DNA of 64,000 nt from Marchantia polymorpha subsp. ruderalis (GCA_037833965.1 AP031356.1:10438501-10502500), one strand, 5' to 3'; positions 39,432 through 51,313 are shown, numbered from the stretch's first letter. The notes: a model not told the origin generated them from the letters alone. Translations and numbers: made by a program.

Positions 39432-41904
39432 GACCCCACAAGCACGCATGCTTCTCCTTCAATTCCTTCAACTCCTAGTCCACTCTAGCTAATAGCTTGC
39501 TGGTGTGGACTTTAGTGCGAGTCCGCCTGCGCACTAACTCGATATAAGATCCCGGCTGGAGTGGGTCGGCGTATTTATCGACCTTGCGATCCAAGTACCG
39601 CAGCAACGGAATCACCTGCTCAGAGAGCGCCGCCGCCGGCGCTCCAACAATTTCCTCCTCCTCCTCCTCGGTGTCTTCTGCTCCTGACATTTCTTCCGTG
39701 GAGCCTCCGTCGTCATCATCCGAGTGGAGAATTTCAGTCGCCATTGATTGCGTCGGCGACTGCCCCGAGTGGGGCTGCACGTCGTCGACGTGTGCTGCCT
39801 GCGAAGGCACGGCTGCAGCCTCGCTGCTCGTCGCCAAAATGTCTAAGGCGGAAGGCGAATGTACCCGAGCGGCATCCCCGTCGCTTGCTTGTTGATTGCC
39901 TACCGCGTCCTCTCTGTCTCCGTCGTCCGCCGCAGAAGGCGATTGAGCGGAGGGTGGCTGCGCGGGGTTGGATTGCGCATCGCGCATCGAGATTTCATCC
40001 CGCGGACAGTCACTCCGCTCCTCCGTCTGTTGCTGCTCCCTTGATCGGTCCGTGGGGGCTGTGCCCGGCCCGTGCGCAGGCGCATTTGCCGGCGCCTTGT
40101 CCACCGCAGGCGTAGCGCCGCGGACATCTATTGCCGAAGGCGACATGGCCGGGGGCCGCACGCCCGATGTTCCTTGGCCTATAGGCCCTACCGCCGAAGG
40201 CGCATCTATCGGCGGACTTCCCGCCGATGGTGCGGCCTCCGCACGCTCTCTGCTCGTATCTCCTCGGCTCGAAGGCCCTGGCGCCGAAGGCGCAAATTGC
40301 GGCGCGTGGTGCGCCGGAGGGTCTGGCCCCGAGGGCCGGTGTCTCGTAGGCGGTTCTTCCGCCGGCTCCTTCCCCTTCCTACGTTGGAACGGGGGTGATT
40401 CTTGCCTGTGCACAGGCGGCACGTGTGGAGGTGTCCTGTGCACAGGCGACCTGTGCACAGGTGAGCGCCTGTGCACAGGCGGACTGCTCCTTCCCACGCG
40501 TAAGCGTAGATCCACGTCCACTTGTGTTCGCCGGTCCGCGGAGGCTCGTCCGTCCGCGGAGGCTCGTCTGTGCGCAAACGGAACATCTGTCCGCATCGCA
40601 CGTGGTAACTCCGGAGGCCCTTGGCCCGTAGGCGGCCTTTCTCCCGTCGAGGTTGCAGCGTGGCCCGTCGCTCCTGCGGTCGTCCGCGCTTCCTCATGCC
40701 TCTCTGGCGACGCACTTCCTATCTCCGTCGCAATTGTCGCCGTGTCCGCACTGTCAGCTGGTAACACCAGTCTGCGTGCCTTCTGCTTCGGCCGGCTGTA
40801 TGGCTCGCACAGCGGCCGTGGTCGAATGGGAGCAGAGGGTTCTTGATGCTGCTCCTCTTCGGACTCTTCCCTCCATCGCCGCTTCCGCGGCACTCGTGCT
40901 GCAGGAGTGTGTCTCCCTTCGTCCCTCCGTCTTGATGGGGTAGAAGTCGGTGACTCCTCTGCATCAGTGTCGACCTCGTTCTCCCGCACATACTTCCCGG
41001 GATGGTCGATGGACAATGGCGGAAAATGTTCAAGCTCCGCCGCTGTCAAACAATTCCGCTGTCGATAAAAATTGATGAGGAAAGGAGAAAGATGGTTTAG
41101 AGTTCCCCCCTTCTCCTCAAACGCGTGCTGTCGCATCACCCTGTGCAGGATGCTCGCCCAGTGAATTGGAGTTCCCTCGATGACGCACTCCACAAAAGAG
41201 ACCTGCCACAATGTGATGTAGCAGGCGCGGTGCGGCTGCAGTAATTGCATCAGCGCCGCGGACAAAGTCCGGCGAAATCGATCCTTGTAATCACGGGTCC
41301 TGTACCCATTCTTGGTAGACCTCCCGGTCTTGAACAGCTCCACAAATTGCGCCTCTTCTTGCTTGGTCACCTTGATGCTCTCACTGTCGAAAAGGAGATG
41401 CCCTGGCATGCCAGCACATCTTCCCAACGCCTGCGCCCAATCTTGGACTGTCCACCGGTCAACATGCGGACGCAATCCGCGCGAGGGTGGTCCCTGTGGC
41501 TCTAGCCACTTGCGCACCATATTCGCACAGATGTAATTCCATCCCCATAGCAAGAAATCGAGCTTTCTTGCTATTAAGCGCTCCTCAAAAGCGCGCAGCC
41601 CGTTCTGCGGTAGGCGAAGTGGCACCATCCGCAATCTGCTCGGTCTCGTCATTGCGTTCCTGGGGTTCGCTCGCCCGCTCATTCTACTTCCGCACCGCCC
41701 GGGTTTCTTTCTCTCTCGGCAAACTCTAATCGCCCTCAATTCCAAATCACGCGCACTCACTTCTCCCTCAATCAACAAGAAATCTCCTGTGCGACGACGT
41801 CGAGAATGTTCCGCAGCCAGCAGATGGATGCGCGCAGCGCGCACAAGAGATTGGAATCGCGAATTCAAGAATGGGACGTTCTCCGCCGCCCGGTCGAAGG
41901 TCAT
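39432..41904 (-). pseudogene. U3 ORF of LTR 2, N-terminal fragment with stop
   Basis: Starts at ATG 41904. It is identical in nearly all residues to the LTR 1 ORF up to LLARVD, where a CAG-to-TAG change (39475-39477) ends the frame at residue 809. The coiled coil would therefore be lost even without the nearby element B1 insertion. Confidence 0.85.
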
Positions 41905-43151
41905 GGTCGGCTCTTGGTCGTGAAGAACGTCTCACTTGATGGCCGCGCCGGCTGTACGCTGGAACGGTCTTCGCTCTCACGCGCGGCTTCACGCTCCGCC
42001 GTCGTCGATTAAACCCTCACGCTCGAATTGGCGGATTTGAACTCCGCGAGCGTATTACCCTGCGGACATGCGGGCGTAGCGCCGAAGGCGAGTTTTCCGC
42101 CTTGCGCGGTACACTTGTTCGTACCGCCCCTCGGCCAATCCCCCTCTGCCTTGACGCGTGTGTCCGCATGTCGGACAAAAATTCAACTCCTGCCTGTGCG
42201 CAGGCAGGAGCCTCGGCGGATTCTCCGCCGGTGCGGAACTTGAACATCCTCCTGTGCACAGGCGTTCGCCTGTGCGCAGGCGCATTCCGTCCGCGGCGCT
42301 GCGCTGGCGCGGAAGGCGTTGACCGTGGTCAGCCGTCTCCGTCCAGTCTGTCCGTTCCTTGTCTCTCCGTCGGCGCTTCCGCCGCCGCAACTCCGTCCGT
42401 CCAAGAGCGCATCCACCCGTGCCGTCCGCATGGTCCGTACCGATTGGATTACTCTGGCGGCTCTTCCGACGTACGCGGCGCCGCGCTGGCGCGGAAGGCG
42501 CCGTACACTTTCTACCTCACAAGGCGCATTTCTAGGGCCCAAGGCGGATTTTCCGCCGACGCCGAAGCGCCTGTGCACAGGCGGACGCCTGTGCGTAGGC
42601 GGACTTCGCGCCTTCCCTAACCCTACTTCGCCTGTGCACAGGCGAACGCCTTCGTCCGTGCATAGGACAAAACTTGATTCCCCCTTCCGCGTAGGCGGAA
42701 TTCGCGCCGGTGGCGAAATCTTTCCGCCGTAGGCGACCGCCTCCGTTTCTTCCAGTAGCGATAACTCCCTAAGTCCTCGTCCGTTCCAAGCGTTCTTGGG
42801 CTCGTTGGAATCAGTGCGTCGAGCTCTTTCCAACGGGATCCTAACTTGGTCAAGGCGCCCGAGGGTTGACCTAATTATGGAGGGTTTCCCTACAGCCGCG
42901 GACGCAACCTCCGAAGGCGGGTTTTGCGCCTTGCGCCGTAGAGATCCTAACTGCGGAGCTCGCAGGGAGGGTGGTGCCTGTCCTTACTGCTGCACCCCAA
43001 ATCCCAGATTCTACAAGATCCCTCGAGAATCCCCGCGATCTTCCGGATTCACTCTGTTTTGATGTACCGAAGGCTATTTACAATGCTGCCAGGGTACAGT
43101 TTTCCAAAAATGTTTTAATTTCCTCAAAATTGCCAAAAGTGGGGTACCACA

Positions 43152-43165
43152 TGCCCCCCTCCTCA
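43152..43165 (-). other. Polypurine tract of internal region 2
   Basis: Same GAGGAGGGGGGCA tract as copy 1, abutting LTR 2. Confidence 0.85.
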
Positions 43166-43188
43166 ATTGTGAGCGCGCACGCGAACAC

Positions 43189-46029
43189 TCACATGTGGTA
43201 TTTCTTCAACCGCCACCCGTTCACTCGGGTGCCTAACAAATCGCCGGCCAGGTCCGCAAGTTGGATGGATCCATTCGGGAAGACTTCGACAACCCTGTAA
43301 GGTCCCATCCATCTTAGGTGCAGTTTGCCTGGGAATCTGGCATGCCTGCTGTGGTAGAGCAATGCCAAATCACCCGCCTGCAGTAGTACCGGTTTGATCT
43401 TTTTATCGTATCTCTCCTTTCGGCGGAGCTGGATTTTCCTGGTGCGATCTTCGGCGTCTCGTCTCCTCTCATCCAGCAGCGTGACCTCCTGTAACCTGTA
43501 GAGCTGACTCTCCTCTGCGCCCATCCTCTGCAAATCCAACGTTCGTTGGGTGGGTACTTCAAATTCGATCGGGAGGATCGGGTGTTGCCCATACACCAGA
43601 AAGTATGGTGTCTGTTTGGTCGTGATCTTCTCAGCTGTCCGGTACGCCCATAGAGCGGCTGCTAGCTTCGTATCCCAGTCGTGAGCGTGATTCACCGTGA
43701 CCTTGAGTAGTATTTTACACAGCAGACCATTGGACTTCTCCGTCAGTCCATTTGCCTTGGGATTGTATGGAGTAGTCTTCCGGTGCTTGATGTGGAAATA
43801 CCGTGTCAGATCTTCGATGATCTGATTCAGAAAATGCGTGCCCCGGTCGCTGACTAGCTCTAAGGGACATCCGTAGCGTGTGATGATCGACTCAAACAAG
43901 AATGCTGCCACTGTGGCAGCATCATCCCTTCTGGTGGCCCTGGCCTCTACCATTTTGGTGGCGTAGTCCGTTGCTACCAGAATGTAGCGCCTTCGTGTAC
44001 TTCTAGTCACTGGTTGTATCGGCCCTACAAAGTCAATACCCCACTTTTCGAAAGGTGCTAGAGGAATGATGGGAGTCAGGGGCCAGCGTGTTGTAGGCGT
44101 CGGTCTCCCCGTCCTCTGGCAACTGTCGCACTTGCGGATGTAATCGAGAACATCCTTAAACATGGTCGGCCACCAATACCCCGCATTTAGGATCTTTGTG
44201 ACCGTGTTCCTGGTGGCATAGTGTCCACCCGCCTCCTCTGTATGCATCGCACTCACTATTCTTGGTACCTCTGATTCCTCCAGGCATCTGCATAAGCGCT
44301 CATCTGCCATCTTCTTGAACAAAACCCCCTGCTGGAGTTGGTACGGACCTGCCTTATGAATAAAGACAGTTCGCTGTTCCAAATCCATGCCTTCGGGACA
44401 CTGGAGGGTTAGCAGATATCGATACAGGTCGGCATAGCGGGACTCATGTCCTGCAGACAACTGAAATAACTCTTCATCTGGAAAATCGTCCACCAATTCC
44501 TCCTCTGTCGGCTGGGTCCATATTCGGGACAAGTAATCCGCATTTTCGTGGTGCACCCCTTTCCTGGTCTGGACTGTGTAGGTGAACTCTTGTAGTAACA
44601 ACACCCACCTGGCGATCCGACCGGATAGGTCGGCTTTCTTGACTAGGTGTTGCAATGCGTAGTGGTCCACATGGAACACAAACTCGTAGCAGATTAGGTA
44701 GTGACGGAACTTTTTACAGGAGTACACCATCCCCAACGCTTCTCTCTCCGTCGTGGTGTACTTCCGCTCTGCTAGAGACAACTGTCGGCTCGCGAAGTAG
44801 ATCGGGTAGTCTTTTTTGTTGTCATCCTTTTGACTCAGTACTACACCGATGGCGAATGCCGAGGTGTCAACGTAAACATGGAATGGTCGATTCCAGTCTG
44901 GGCTCCTTAGTACGGGAGCAGTCGTGAGTTTCGCTTTCAGAGCCTCAAATGCTGACTGCTGGTTCGCACCCCAAGCATAAGGCTCGTCCTTCTTCAACAA
45001 CTTGGTCAGGTCCGCCGCCAGTATTGCATACAGGTGTATGAATCTTCGGTAGTAGCCCACATGACCCAGGAATGCTCGCAGCTCTCTTAGATTCGTGGGT
45101 GGCTCAAGCTCGAGTATAACCTTGACCTTCTCGATGTCCACCGCAATGCCGTCTGCCGAGACCCGATGACCCAACAAGATCCCACTAGTCATAAAGAAAA
45201 AGCACTTCTCGGGATGCAGTGATAAACTGCTCTCTCTACATTTATCGAAGGTCTGCTTCAAGTGACTTAGGTGTTCAGACCGCTTCCCAAAGACACAGAA
45301 GTCATCTATGAATATTTCCAGGAACTTCCTCAGTTGTTCCTGAAAGATATTGGTCATCATCCGTTGAAAGGTGGCAGGCGCGTTGCACAGACCGAAGGGC
45401 ATCTTGTGGTATGCGTAAGTTCCCCAGTCGGTTGTGAACGTAGTTTTATCCTTGTCCTGTTCACGGATAGACACCTGATTGTAACCTGAGAACCCATCCA
45501 AGAAGCTATAACATTCATGTCCTGCGACATGGTCTAGAATGGCATCCGTGAATGGTAACGGGTGATGATCCTTGCGTGTTGCTGCATTCAACTTCCGGAA
45601 ATCCTGACACACTCGTATCTTACCCGTCAACTTCTTGGGTACGATAACAATCGGCGACACCCACTCACTGCTGAGTACAGGGTAAATAATACCAGCGCTC
45701 AAGTACTTATCTATCTCCTCTTTAACTAGCAAGGAGTATTTTGGGTTGAGGCGATACTGGCGCTGTCGTATGGGTACTGAGTCGTCTAGTAAATCGATAC
45801 GGTGTTCCCCATACCGTGCAGGTATCCCCTTCATGTCTTCGATCTTCCAGGCGAAGACGTCGACATAATGGCTAAGGAATGCCTGTACTTTCCTTAGCTC
45901 GTCTCCTCTCACTGCGCCTGATACCTTCAAGCACTTGCCGGGACTGAGTTGTACTTCGTGACAGTCACTAGGGTCGACAATGCCCTCGGTGTGACTCGTC
46001 TCACTCCTTCCCAGTCCCACAGTTAATTG
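43189..46029 (-). CDS. pol: Pol of element A, copy 2
   Basis: Residue for residue the same as copy 1 at 24120-26960 as far as I can see; one silent-looking C/T change lies in the codon region near 45340. All RT, RNase H and integrase catalytic residues are present. It too lacks an upstream ATG and follows a TAG-CAA-TTA junction. Confidence 0.95.
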   Translation of the reverse strand, partial: QLTVGLGRSETSHTEGIVDPSDCHEVQLSPGKCLKVSGAVRGDELRKVQAFLSHYVDVFAWKIEDMKGIPARYGEHRIDLLDDSVPIRQRQYRLNPKYSLLVKEEIDKYLSAGIIYPVLSSEWVSPIVIVPKKLTGKIRVCQDFRKLNAATRKDHHPLPFTDAILDHVAGHECYSFLDGFSGYNQVSIREQDKDKTTFTTDWGTYAYHKMPFGLCNAPATFQRMMTNIFQEQLRKFLEIFIDDFCVFGKRSEHLSHLKQTFDKCRESSLSLHPEKCFFFMTSGILLGHRVSADGIAVDIEKVKVILELEPPTNLRELRAFLGHVGYYRRFIHLYAILAADLTKLLKKDEPYAWGANQQSAFEALKAKLTTAPVLRSPDWNRPFHVYVDTSAFAIGVVLSQKDDNKKDYPIYFASRQLSLAERKYTTTEREALGMVYSCKKFRHYLICYEFVFHVDHYALQHLVKKADLSGRIARWVLLLQEFTYTVQTRKGVHHENADYLSRIWTQPTEEELVDDFPDEELFQLSAGHESRYADLYRYLLTLQCPEGMDLEQRTVFIHKAGPYQLQQGVLFKKMADERLCRCLEESEVPRIVSAMHTEEAGGHYATRNTVTKILNAGYWWPTMFKDVLDYIRKCDSCQRTGRPTPTTRWPLTPIIPLAPFEKWGIDFVGPIQPVTRSTRRRYILVATDYATKMVEARATRRDDAATVAAFLFESIITRYGCPLELVSDRGTHFLNQIIEDLTRYFHIKHRKTTPYNPKANGLTEKSNGLLCKILLKVTVNHAHDWDTKLAAALWAYRTAEKITTKQTPYFLVYGQHPILPIEFEVPTQRTLDLQRMGAEESQLYRLQEVTLLDERRRDAEDRTRKIQLRRKERYDKKIKPVLLQAGDLALLYHSRHARFPGKLHLRWMGPYRVVEVFPNGSIQLADLAGDLLGTRVNGWRLKKYHM

Positions 46030-46032
46030 CTA
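46024..46032 (-). promoter_or_regulatory. gag/pol readthrough site, copy 2
   Basis: TAG (46032-46030) followed by CAATTA, identical to copy 1. Confidence 0.8.
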
Positions 46033-48864
46033 TTCGTCTTCCGGCTGAATAGCTTCCGTCTCTTCTTCTTCTCCCACCGAACAGCAGGCAACGAATCCCA
46101 CGAAGTAATCGGATTCGGTACCACTGGAATCCGATCGCGCGGTCGACTCACTGTCCTCGCCCGATGTGTAACCTGCACTTGTCGATGGGGTCTGTCCTTC
46201 GTGTCTGACCCTATTCCAGGGCACCGTAATGGTTTTGGTCGGTTCCGAAGGATGAGGAAACTTAAGGCGATGTCTTCGCCAATCACATCTGACTTGTGCA
46301 CCATATAGCCATGGTCGCCCGAGCAGAACGTCATAGCCCTGCTTCATCATCGGTTGAAGGATGATATACGTCAACCGAAAGTCCGCACCCCCGATGATTG
46401 TCTTGACATTGCGCAGCATACCTGCAGGCATTCTCCGCGTCTGATCCGCTAATCTCAACACACGCTTCGAGGGTTCGTATTGACTGAACCCCAAGGCTCT
46501 CGCTGTATCCTCCGTCATTATGTTGACTCCTGATCCAGAGTCGATTGGCACTCTGCGTACACAACACCCTGCTATTTCCACATCGATCTCTGGTGGCCCT
46601 TGGTCTTCGCTCTCCACTTGATATACTTGAGAGGATGTGGATGCGCGCGGCTTCCGCGGATGCCGTAGCGAAAGCATCAACATTCTCCGATACGTCTTAT
46701 TGTCCTCCAAGAGCTGCTTGAACGTGATGTTCACTTTTCGACTCCCGAGATCTTCGACCAAGTCATAGTGGGCGCGTTGGGTCGCCGGGGTCTGCGGCGA
46801 CGCTCTGCGAGGTTCCACGGTGGCTGCCAACTTCGCCCCAAGGGAGGATGTCAAGTCTGGCCGCGGTGGGTCCTTTTGAGTGCGGATCGCTTCCTTCAAC
46901 AGGTTGGTTACCTCGTTGCGGATATCCGGAGCATAGTCCCGTTTCAGTAGGCGCACTGGCTCGTCCTCGACTGCTGTCTGGGGGCGCACTGCTGGTGCCT
47001 CTCGTGTAGCCGAAGACTTCCGAGCAGGTCGCAAGTCGGACTTGCTGGATGTCTTCTCCTTCCCTTTTCCCGTCCGGTCGGCGGTTCTCCGTTCGTGCTT
47101 GCGAGTGTCACGCTCTTGCTCCTTCGATTTCTTGGAACTACGAGTTTCGACCCGTGCGCACATAACCTCTTCAGCCGGCCACTCTTCGTCTTCGTCATCC
47201 CCGTCTGAACCTACTTCGACCTGGTTAACTTGGACGTCCTCCTTGGCAGGAGTGTTCACAAATCGTACCGCTGGCCGAGGGACTGGTGGCTGATCACACT
47301 CTGGCGCAGTATGCCCGATCTTCTTGCAATTACTACATGTCGGAGCATAATCGTTTCGCCTTTTTGGATGGGGACACTGCGGTGAGAAGTGCCCAACTTC
47401 CCCGCAATTATAACAAGCTCGCGGCGGCGGTGGGTCAAACGTCCCTGGAGGTGCTCTCCGCCTCACGGGTACTGTAGTGGCCCGATCCACCGGAATATAT
47501 CGTGGGACTTGCATTGCTGAAACTGCAGGAGGGGTAGGAACCGACTGGACGGCGTAGGCTGTCTCTTCGCTAGCCTCTCCATAGTACTGAGGGTGCTCTC
47601 CATAGTACGGTTGTGCCCACTCTACTGCGTTGACTGGATATGACGGACGGGTGGTAAGGCACTCGGTGTTTGCATGTCCCACCGCCCCGCACGTAGTACA
47701 CCATAAGTTCGCTCGCACTCTCCCGGGTGATTTTCGGCGATCATGGCCGCCTACCACTTGAACCTTGAGATCGGCGAAGTCTTTCACAAGGGTCTCCATC
47801 TTCGAGGCTATGTCTCCCGGCGCTCTGTCCGTAGTCACTCGTCGGGTGCCCTTTTTCTTCGCTGACCCATGCTTCTTCCTCTTCTTCTCCTCCTCCGACG
47901 ATGAGGTTTCCTCTTCTTCGGATGAGGAACGGTTCTCGTCCGAAGACGATTCCTCCGATGACGGAGTTGTACCTCTACGTCGTCTTCGCCCTCCCTTCGG
48001 TTTTCGCTCCTTCGACTCCCGTCTCTCTCTCCCTCTTCGGTTGAGAGTGGAAGTTTCGAAGGCTTCTGCCGATGCAATCACATCCTCAATAGTGTCGCAC
48101 TTGCTGCGTCGGCAAAAAGTCTTCATCTCCCGAGTTAAACCGGTCACGTACCAATCCACAGCTTGTTGTACCGAGAAAGGGGACCCTGGTCCTGTTTTCG
48201 GTATTCTGTCAAGGAGGTCCAGAAATCTCTCAGTGTAGTCACGCAGACTCTCCTTCTTCTCTCGCTGCAAATTACGTAACTTTGTCAAAACCCGGCTGTC
48301 GTAGCCGAGCTCGCGGAAGCGGCGAAGGAACTTCTCCTTCAGCTGGGCCCATGTTGTCAACCCAGTCGGATCATTGCTCTCGTGATTGTACCAACTCCTC
48401 GCTTTCTTCCGCAGAAGGCTTGGAAAGATCCTTAGTCGGTCGTCGTCTGCGATCTCGCGATTGGCAATAGACACCGATTCGAACAACTTGATGTATGAAT
48501 CTGCATCGTCGTCATCCCCACTCCCTTTGTACTTCGGGTAGGAATGTTTAGTAATCGGCTGAGGTAGCCGCACATTGGCTTGTCCGTCCGCCATCGGTGT
48601 GTCTGTCGACGGTTCTCGGGCGGTCGGTTCTACTTCACGAGGCGGGTCCGTGCAAGGAATATCTAGCAGAACTGTAAGCACCAAGTTTGGTTCCGAGTCG
48701 CCGGGGGTAGGTTCCCCAAGGATGTCGGCCGAACTAGGCTTAGGTACTCTTTTTGGTGTTTTCTTGTTTTGACGCCGTGTCTCTTCCACGGCCTTCTCTG
48801 AATCTCGTCGGAACTGGCGGACAGCTCTAGCACTTAGGTTGCTCCCGCTAGCCCCAGTCGACAT
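46030..48864 (-). CDS. gag: Gag-protease of element A, copy 2
   Basis: 944 residues, same domains as copy 1 (capsid-like region, three CCHC knuckles, protease DSG). No lesion seen. Its upstream LTR (LTR 3) carries the R-U5 into which element B2 inserted, so its own promoter-to-gag transcript would be interrupted. Confidence 0.95.
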   Translation of the reverse strand: MSTGASGSNLSARAVRQFRRDSEKAVEETRRQNKKTPKRVPKPSSADILGEPTPGDSEPNLVLTVLLDIPCTDPPREVEPTAREPSTDTPMADGQANVRLPQPITKHSYPKYKGSGDDDDADSYIKLFESVSIANREIADDDRLRIFPSLLRKKARSWYNHESNDPTGLTTWAQLKEKFLRRFRELGYDSRVLTKLRNLQREKKESLRDYTERFLDLLDRIPKTGPGSPFSVQQAVDWYVTGLTREMKTFCRRSKCDTIEDVIASAEAFETSTLNRRGRERRESKERKPKGGRRRRRGTTPSSEESSSDENRSSSEEEETSSSEEEKKRKKHGSAKKKGTRRVTTDRAPGDIASKMETLVKDFADLKVQVVGGHDRRKSPGRVRANLWCTTCGAVGHANTECLTTRPSYPVNAVEWAQPYYGEHPQYYGEASEETAYAVQSVPTPPAVSAMQVPRYIPVDRATTVPVRRRAPPGTFDPPPPRACYNCGEVGHFSPQCPHPKRRNDYAPTCSNCKKIGHTAPECDQPPVPRPAVRFVNTPAKEDVQVNQVEVGSDGDDEDEEWPAEEVMCARVETRSSKKSKEQERDTRKHERRTADRTGKGKEKTSSKSDLRPARKSSATREAPAVRPQTAVEDEPVRLLKRDYAPDIRNEVTNLLKEAIRTQKDPPRPDLTSSLGAKLAATVEPRRASPQTPATQRAHYDLVEDLGSRKVNITFKQLLEDNKTYRRMLMLSLRHPRKPRASTSSQVYQVESEDQGPPEIDVEIAGCCVRRVPIDSGSGVNIMTEDTARALGFSQYEPSKRVLRLADQTRRMPAGMLRNVKTIIGGADFRLTYIILQPMMKQGYDVLLGRPWLYGAQVRCDWRRHRLKFPHPSEPTKTITVPWNRVRHEGQTPSTSAGYTSGEDSESTARSDSSGTESDYFVGFVACCSVGEEEETEAIQPEDE

Positions 48865-48910
48865 TCACCGAGCATGGCTGCTCGTAAAAACCCCGGTGTT
48901 GACGCAACTG

Positions 48911-48928
48911 TCCCCGGCAGCGGCGCCA
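48911..48928 (-). other. tRNA-Asp-type primer-binding site, copy 2
   Basis: Same 18-nt site as copy 1, 22 nt from the LTR 3 edge. Confidence 0.8.
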
Positions 48929-49133
48929 AAAAGAAGTTGTCGGCTTCTTATGTAATAACCCACTAAAGGCTAAAACTGCAATATAGTGGTAGAAAGGTCG
49001 AACCCACAGGGACAGAGGAACACACAGGGTACAAAGTGTCACGTTTTAACAGACTATTGAGGAGTTTGAATTCTCAGGCAACTGTCACTCCCAGAAATAC
49101 TGCAAGTGTCCACTCGGAGCGCACTCGGAGGTC

Positions 49134-49137
49134 GCAC
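49134..49137. repeat. Left target duplication of element B2 (GCAC)
   Basis: GCAC before the LTR recurs at 57002-57005. Removing B2 and one copy restores GGTCGCACAGTGC as in LTR 1 and LTR 2. Confidence 0.9.
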
Positions 49138-49995
49138 TGTAAGACCGGGTGTTGCACATATGTACTAAGTCTTAGAAGTGGTCAAGGGAATAAGGATGAT
49201 TAGCCAAGGCATAGCTAAGACTAGCTAGTTATGACTAAACTAGTTAGTTATAACTAAGTTTATCTAGTCATGACTAAGTTTAGCTACAATGTCTATAGTT
49301 GGCGGAGTAATTAGCGGAGTTCTAGAAGAATGGAGTGAGCACTTCTATTTTGTCTTTTACAAGGAGTGAGCACTTCTATTTTGTCTTATACAAAAGTTCT
49401 AGATTCCAAGGGATTAGATATTTGACTAGAAGCTTGGATTTGATTGGTTTGACTAAATGTATGAAAGATGATTGGCTAGACTAAGTCTAATGTTGACTTA
49501 GTGGCTAGGAAGCTTGTAGAAGTTTAAAAGCTTCCAATGGCATGTCGCCACCTCAACCTTGGATTCCGGAAGCTTCTAGAAGGTTTAGGTAGGCCAATGG
49601 CATGTTGCCACGTAGAGAAGGTTAGTCAAACTTACCTAGGTAAAAGTAAGTTAGGAGAAATTACCACATGTTACTATGGTAACTTCTCAAGTAGTATAAA
49701 TAGAGAGGTAGAGTAGCACCTCTCAAGCAAGTTTGGAGAGTCATGTGTGAGGACTTGTTTCAGTAATGAAGGAGTGAAGTTTTTGAGTATCTTGGAGTAT
49801 CGACGTGTGTTTGCATTTATGTGAAGAGGGTGATGTGAGGAGAGTTGTGTGTGAGTTGGAGTGATACATGAGAGTTTGTAAGAGAAGGTGTTTGGGACAT
49901 GAGTGAGAGTATGAATCTTAGTCTTCTAGAACCATGATGCGCTACCACAAAGCCATCAGAGGTAAACCTGAGTGAGAGTCAGCCCGGAGGTTGCA
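49138..49995 (+). repeat. 5' LTR of element B2
   Basis: 858 bp with the same tandem 31-bp U3 units and TATAAATA box (49695-49702) as B1. Confidence 0.93.
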
Positions 49996-49999
49996 TTTT

Positions 50000-50017
50000 T
50001 GGTTCCGTTGCCGGGAC
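50000..50017 (+). other. tRNA-Glu-type primer-binding site of B2
   Basis: Identical 18-nt site, one T closer to the LTR than in B1. Confidence 0.7.
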
Positions 50018-50035
50018 CTCAATCTAGAAGGCGGA

Positions 50036-50206
50036 ATGTTTAGGATTCGATTTCTAGCTCGAGAGAAAGTATCCATGAGGGATCACTTGGTGTTAACATT
50101 GGGGAATGAAAGAGCGGAGAGTGTGCTTGAGAGCGAAATTCCCTTTGTTTATCCCATAGTCTCATATGATAGCCTAGAAGTGATTTTGTATGTTTTGTTC
50201 ACGTAA
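50036..50206 (+). CDS. Small hydrophobic leader ORF 1 of B2 (56 aa)
   Basis: Same 56 codons as in B1; the only change noticed is CCA to CCC in a Pro codon, which is silent. Conservation here contrasts with the many changes in the non-coding leader directly downstream. Confidence 0.55.
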   Translation: MFRIRFLAREKVSMRDHLVLTLGNERAESVLESEIPFVYPIVSYDSLEVILYVLFT

Positions 50207-50672
50207 ACATGTCTTTTTGAGAGAAAAGTGATTTTAGACACCGAAGAAGTATTTTTGAAGTTTTTCTTCAAAGTTTTTATTGATTTTAGATTGGAAGATA
50301 GAGAACGTTTACGTTTTTGTTTTAGGTCTAGAGCATGTGTAAACAAAAAGATATGAGAGTTAGAAGTTGAGGGGTTTTCACGGGTATCAAAAGTCTGCTC
50401 TCTGGAAAGTTTGTACAGAGTTGATTACTTTTTCTGTATTTCAATTTAGGCTTTGAAACTTCGTACGAGTGTGTATTAGAAGATAAGCTACGTTTGAGTC
50501 AAAATTTCACTGAGAGATCACGTCTAGAGACAAAGTTATTATGATTTGAAGTTGAGGGGGTACAAAAGCAAGATAACAAAGCAAAAGTTTTTGATTTCTT
50601 CATTCACAGTTTTCGTCAAGTAGATAGCGTTTCTGGGAGAGGTCTTTTGAGTGGTTTCTGTCTTATGGGAAA

Positions 50673-51116
50673 ATGAGTGAACAAGAAGGTTGGAAGATTA
50701 GGTTATCCAAAGTACCTCAAGGCTTGGATGTTATAGTGTCTTTAGACTCCAATACAAGAGAATTCAAGGTAGAGTTTGAAGAAAGAGTAGTGAGTCAATC
50801 TCCAAGAGTCAAACGTGAAACTTGTTTTTATTGTGGAGAGGAGGGCCATAAGGTTGTCAATTGTTCCCTGCGGAACAAAGATAGAAGATTGAGGAGCAAG
50901 AGGAACTTGGGAGATTTGAAACTTCACTTGGGACCATCATCGCCACATGAATCCCAAAGCGCCACCTTCTGTGACAATTGCGGAGTGATTGGGCTACCAG
51001 CGGGACACGAATGCAGCGGAGTGAAGGCACTTCTGGAATCACTTGTGGAAGGGTTTGACGGCAAGCTAAGTGCTGAAACAGAGAAAGTGACCTCAGCGGG
51101 TTCAAGCTCCAACTGA
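50673..51116 (+). CDS. CCHC zinc-knuckle leader ORF of B2 (147 aa)
   Basis: Same length as B1 with one Val-to-Ile change at residue 9 noted. Both Cys/His clusters are intact. It is followed 2 nt later by small ORF 2. Confidence 0.7.
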   Translation: MSEQEGWKIRLSKVPQGLDVIVSLDSNTREFKVEFEERVVSQSPRVKRETCFYCGEEGHKVVNCSLRNKDRRLRSKRNLGDLKLHLGPSSPHESQSATFCDNCGVIGLPAGHECSGVKALLESLVEGFDGKLSAETEKVTSAGSSSN

Positions 51117-51118
51117 AG

Positions 51119-51283
51119 ATGGAGATCATCATTCGAATGATGGAGAAGATGATGATGAGGGTAAGACTCATCGTATGCCTAGGAGAGGAGAGAGCTTTGG
51201 CTATCTTGGAACAACCAATTCCTTTTGTGTTTCCTTTGATGAATTACTCAAGGATGGAGTTAGTGTTGTTTATATTGTATTAG
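51119..51283 (+). CDS. Small hydrophobic leader ORF 2 of B2 (54 aa)
   Basis: Same sequence as in B1 by eye, ATG 51119 to TAG 51283. Related to leader ORF 1 through the LG.ERA and IPFV.P motifs. Confidence 0.55.
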   Translation: MEIIIRMMEKMMMRVRLIVCLGEERALAILEQPIPFVFPLMNYSRMELVLFILY

Positions 51284-51313
51284 GAAGCCCCATATAAATT
51301 TCCAATAGAAAAG

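Larger units (their letters stand above)
29882..43151 (-). repeat. Element A LTR 2, interrupted by element B1
   Basis: Two LTR pieces, 29882-31562 and 39432-43151, surround element B1. Apart from the insert and the 4-bp duplication it is near identical to LTR 1; I noted at least five substitutions (for example an ACACTC/ATACTC change in R-U5) and a shorter CA microsatellite. Confidence 0.92.
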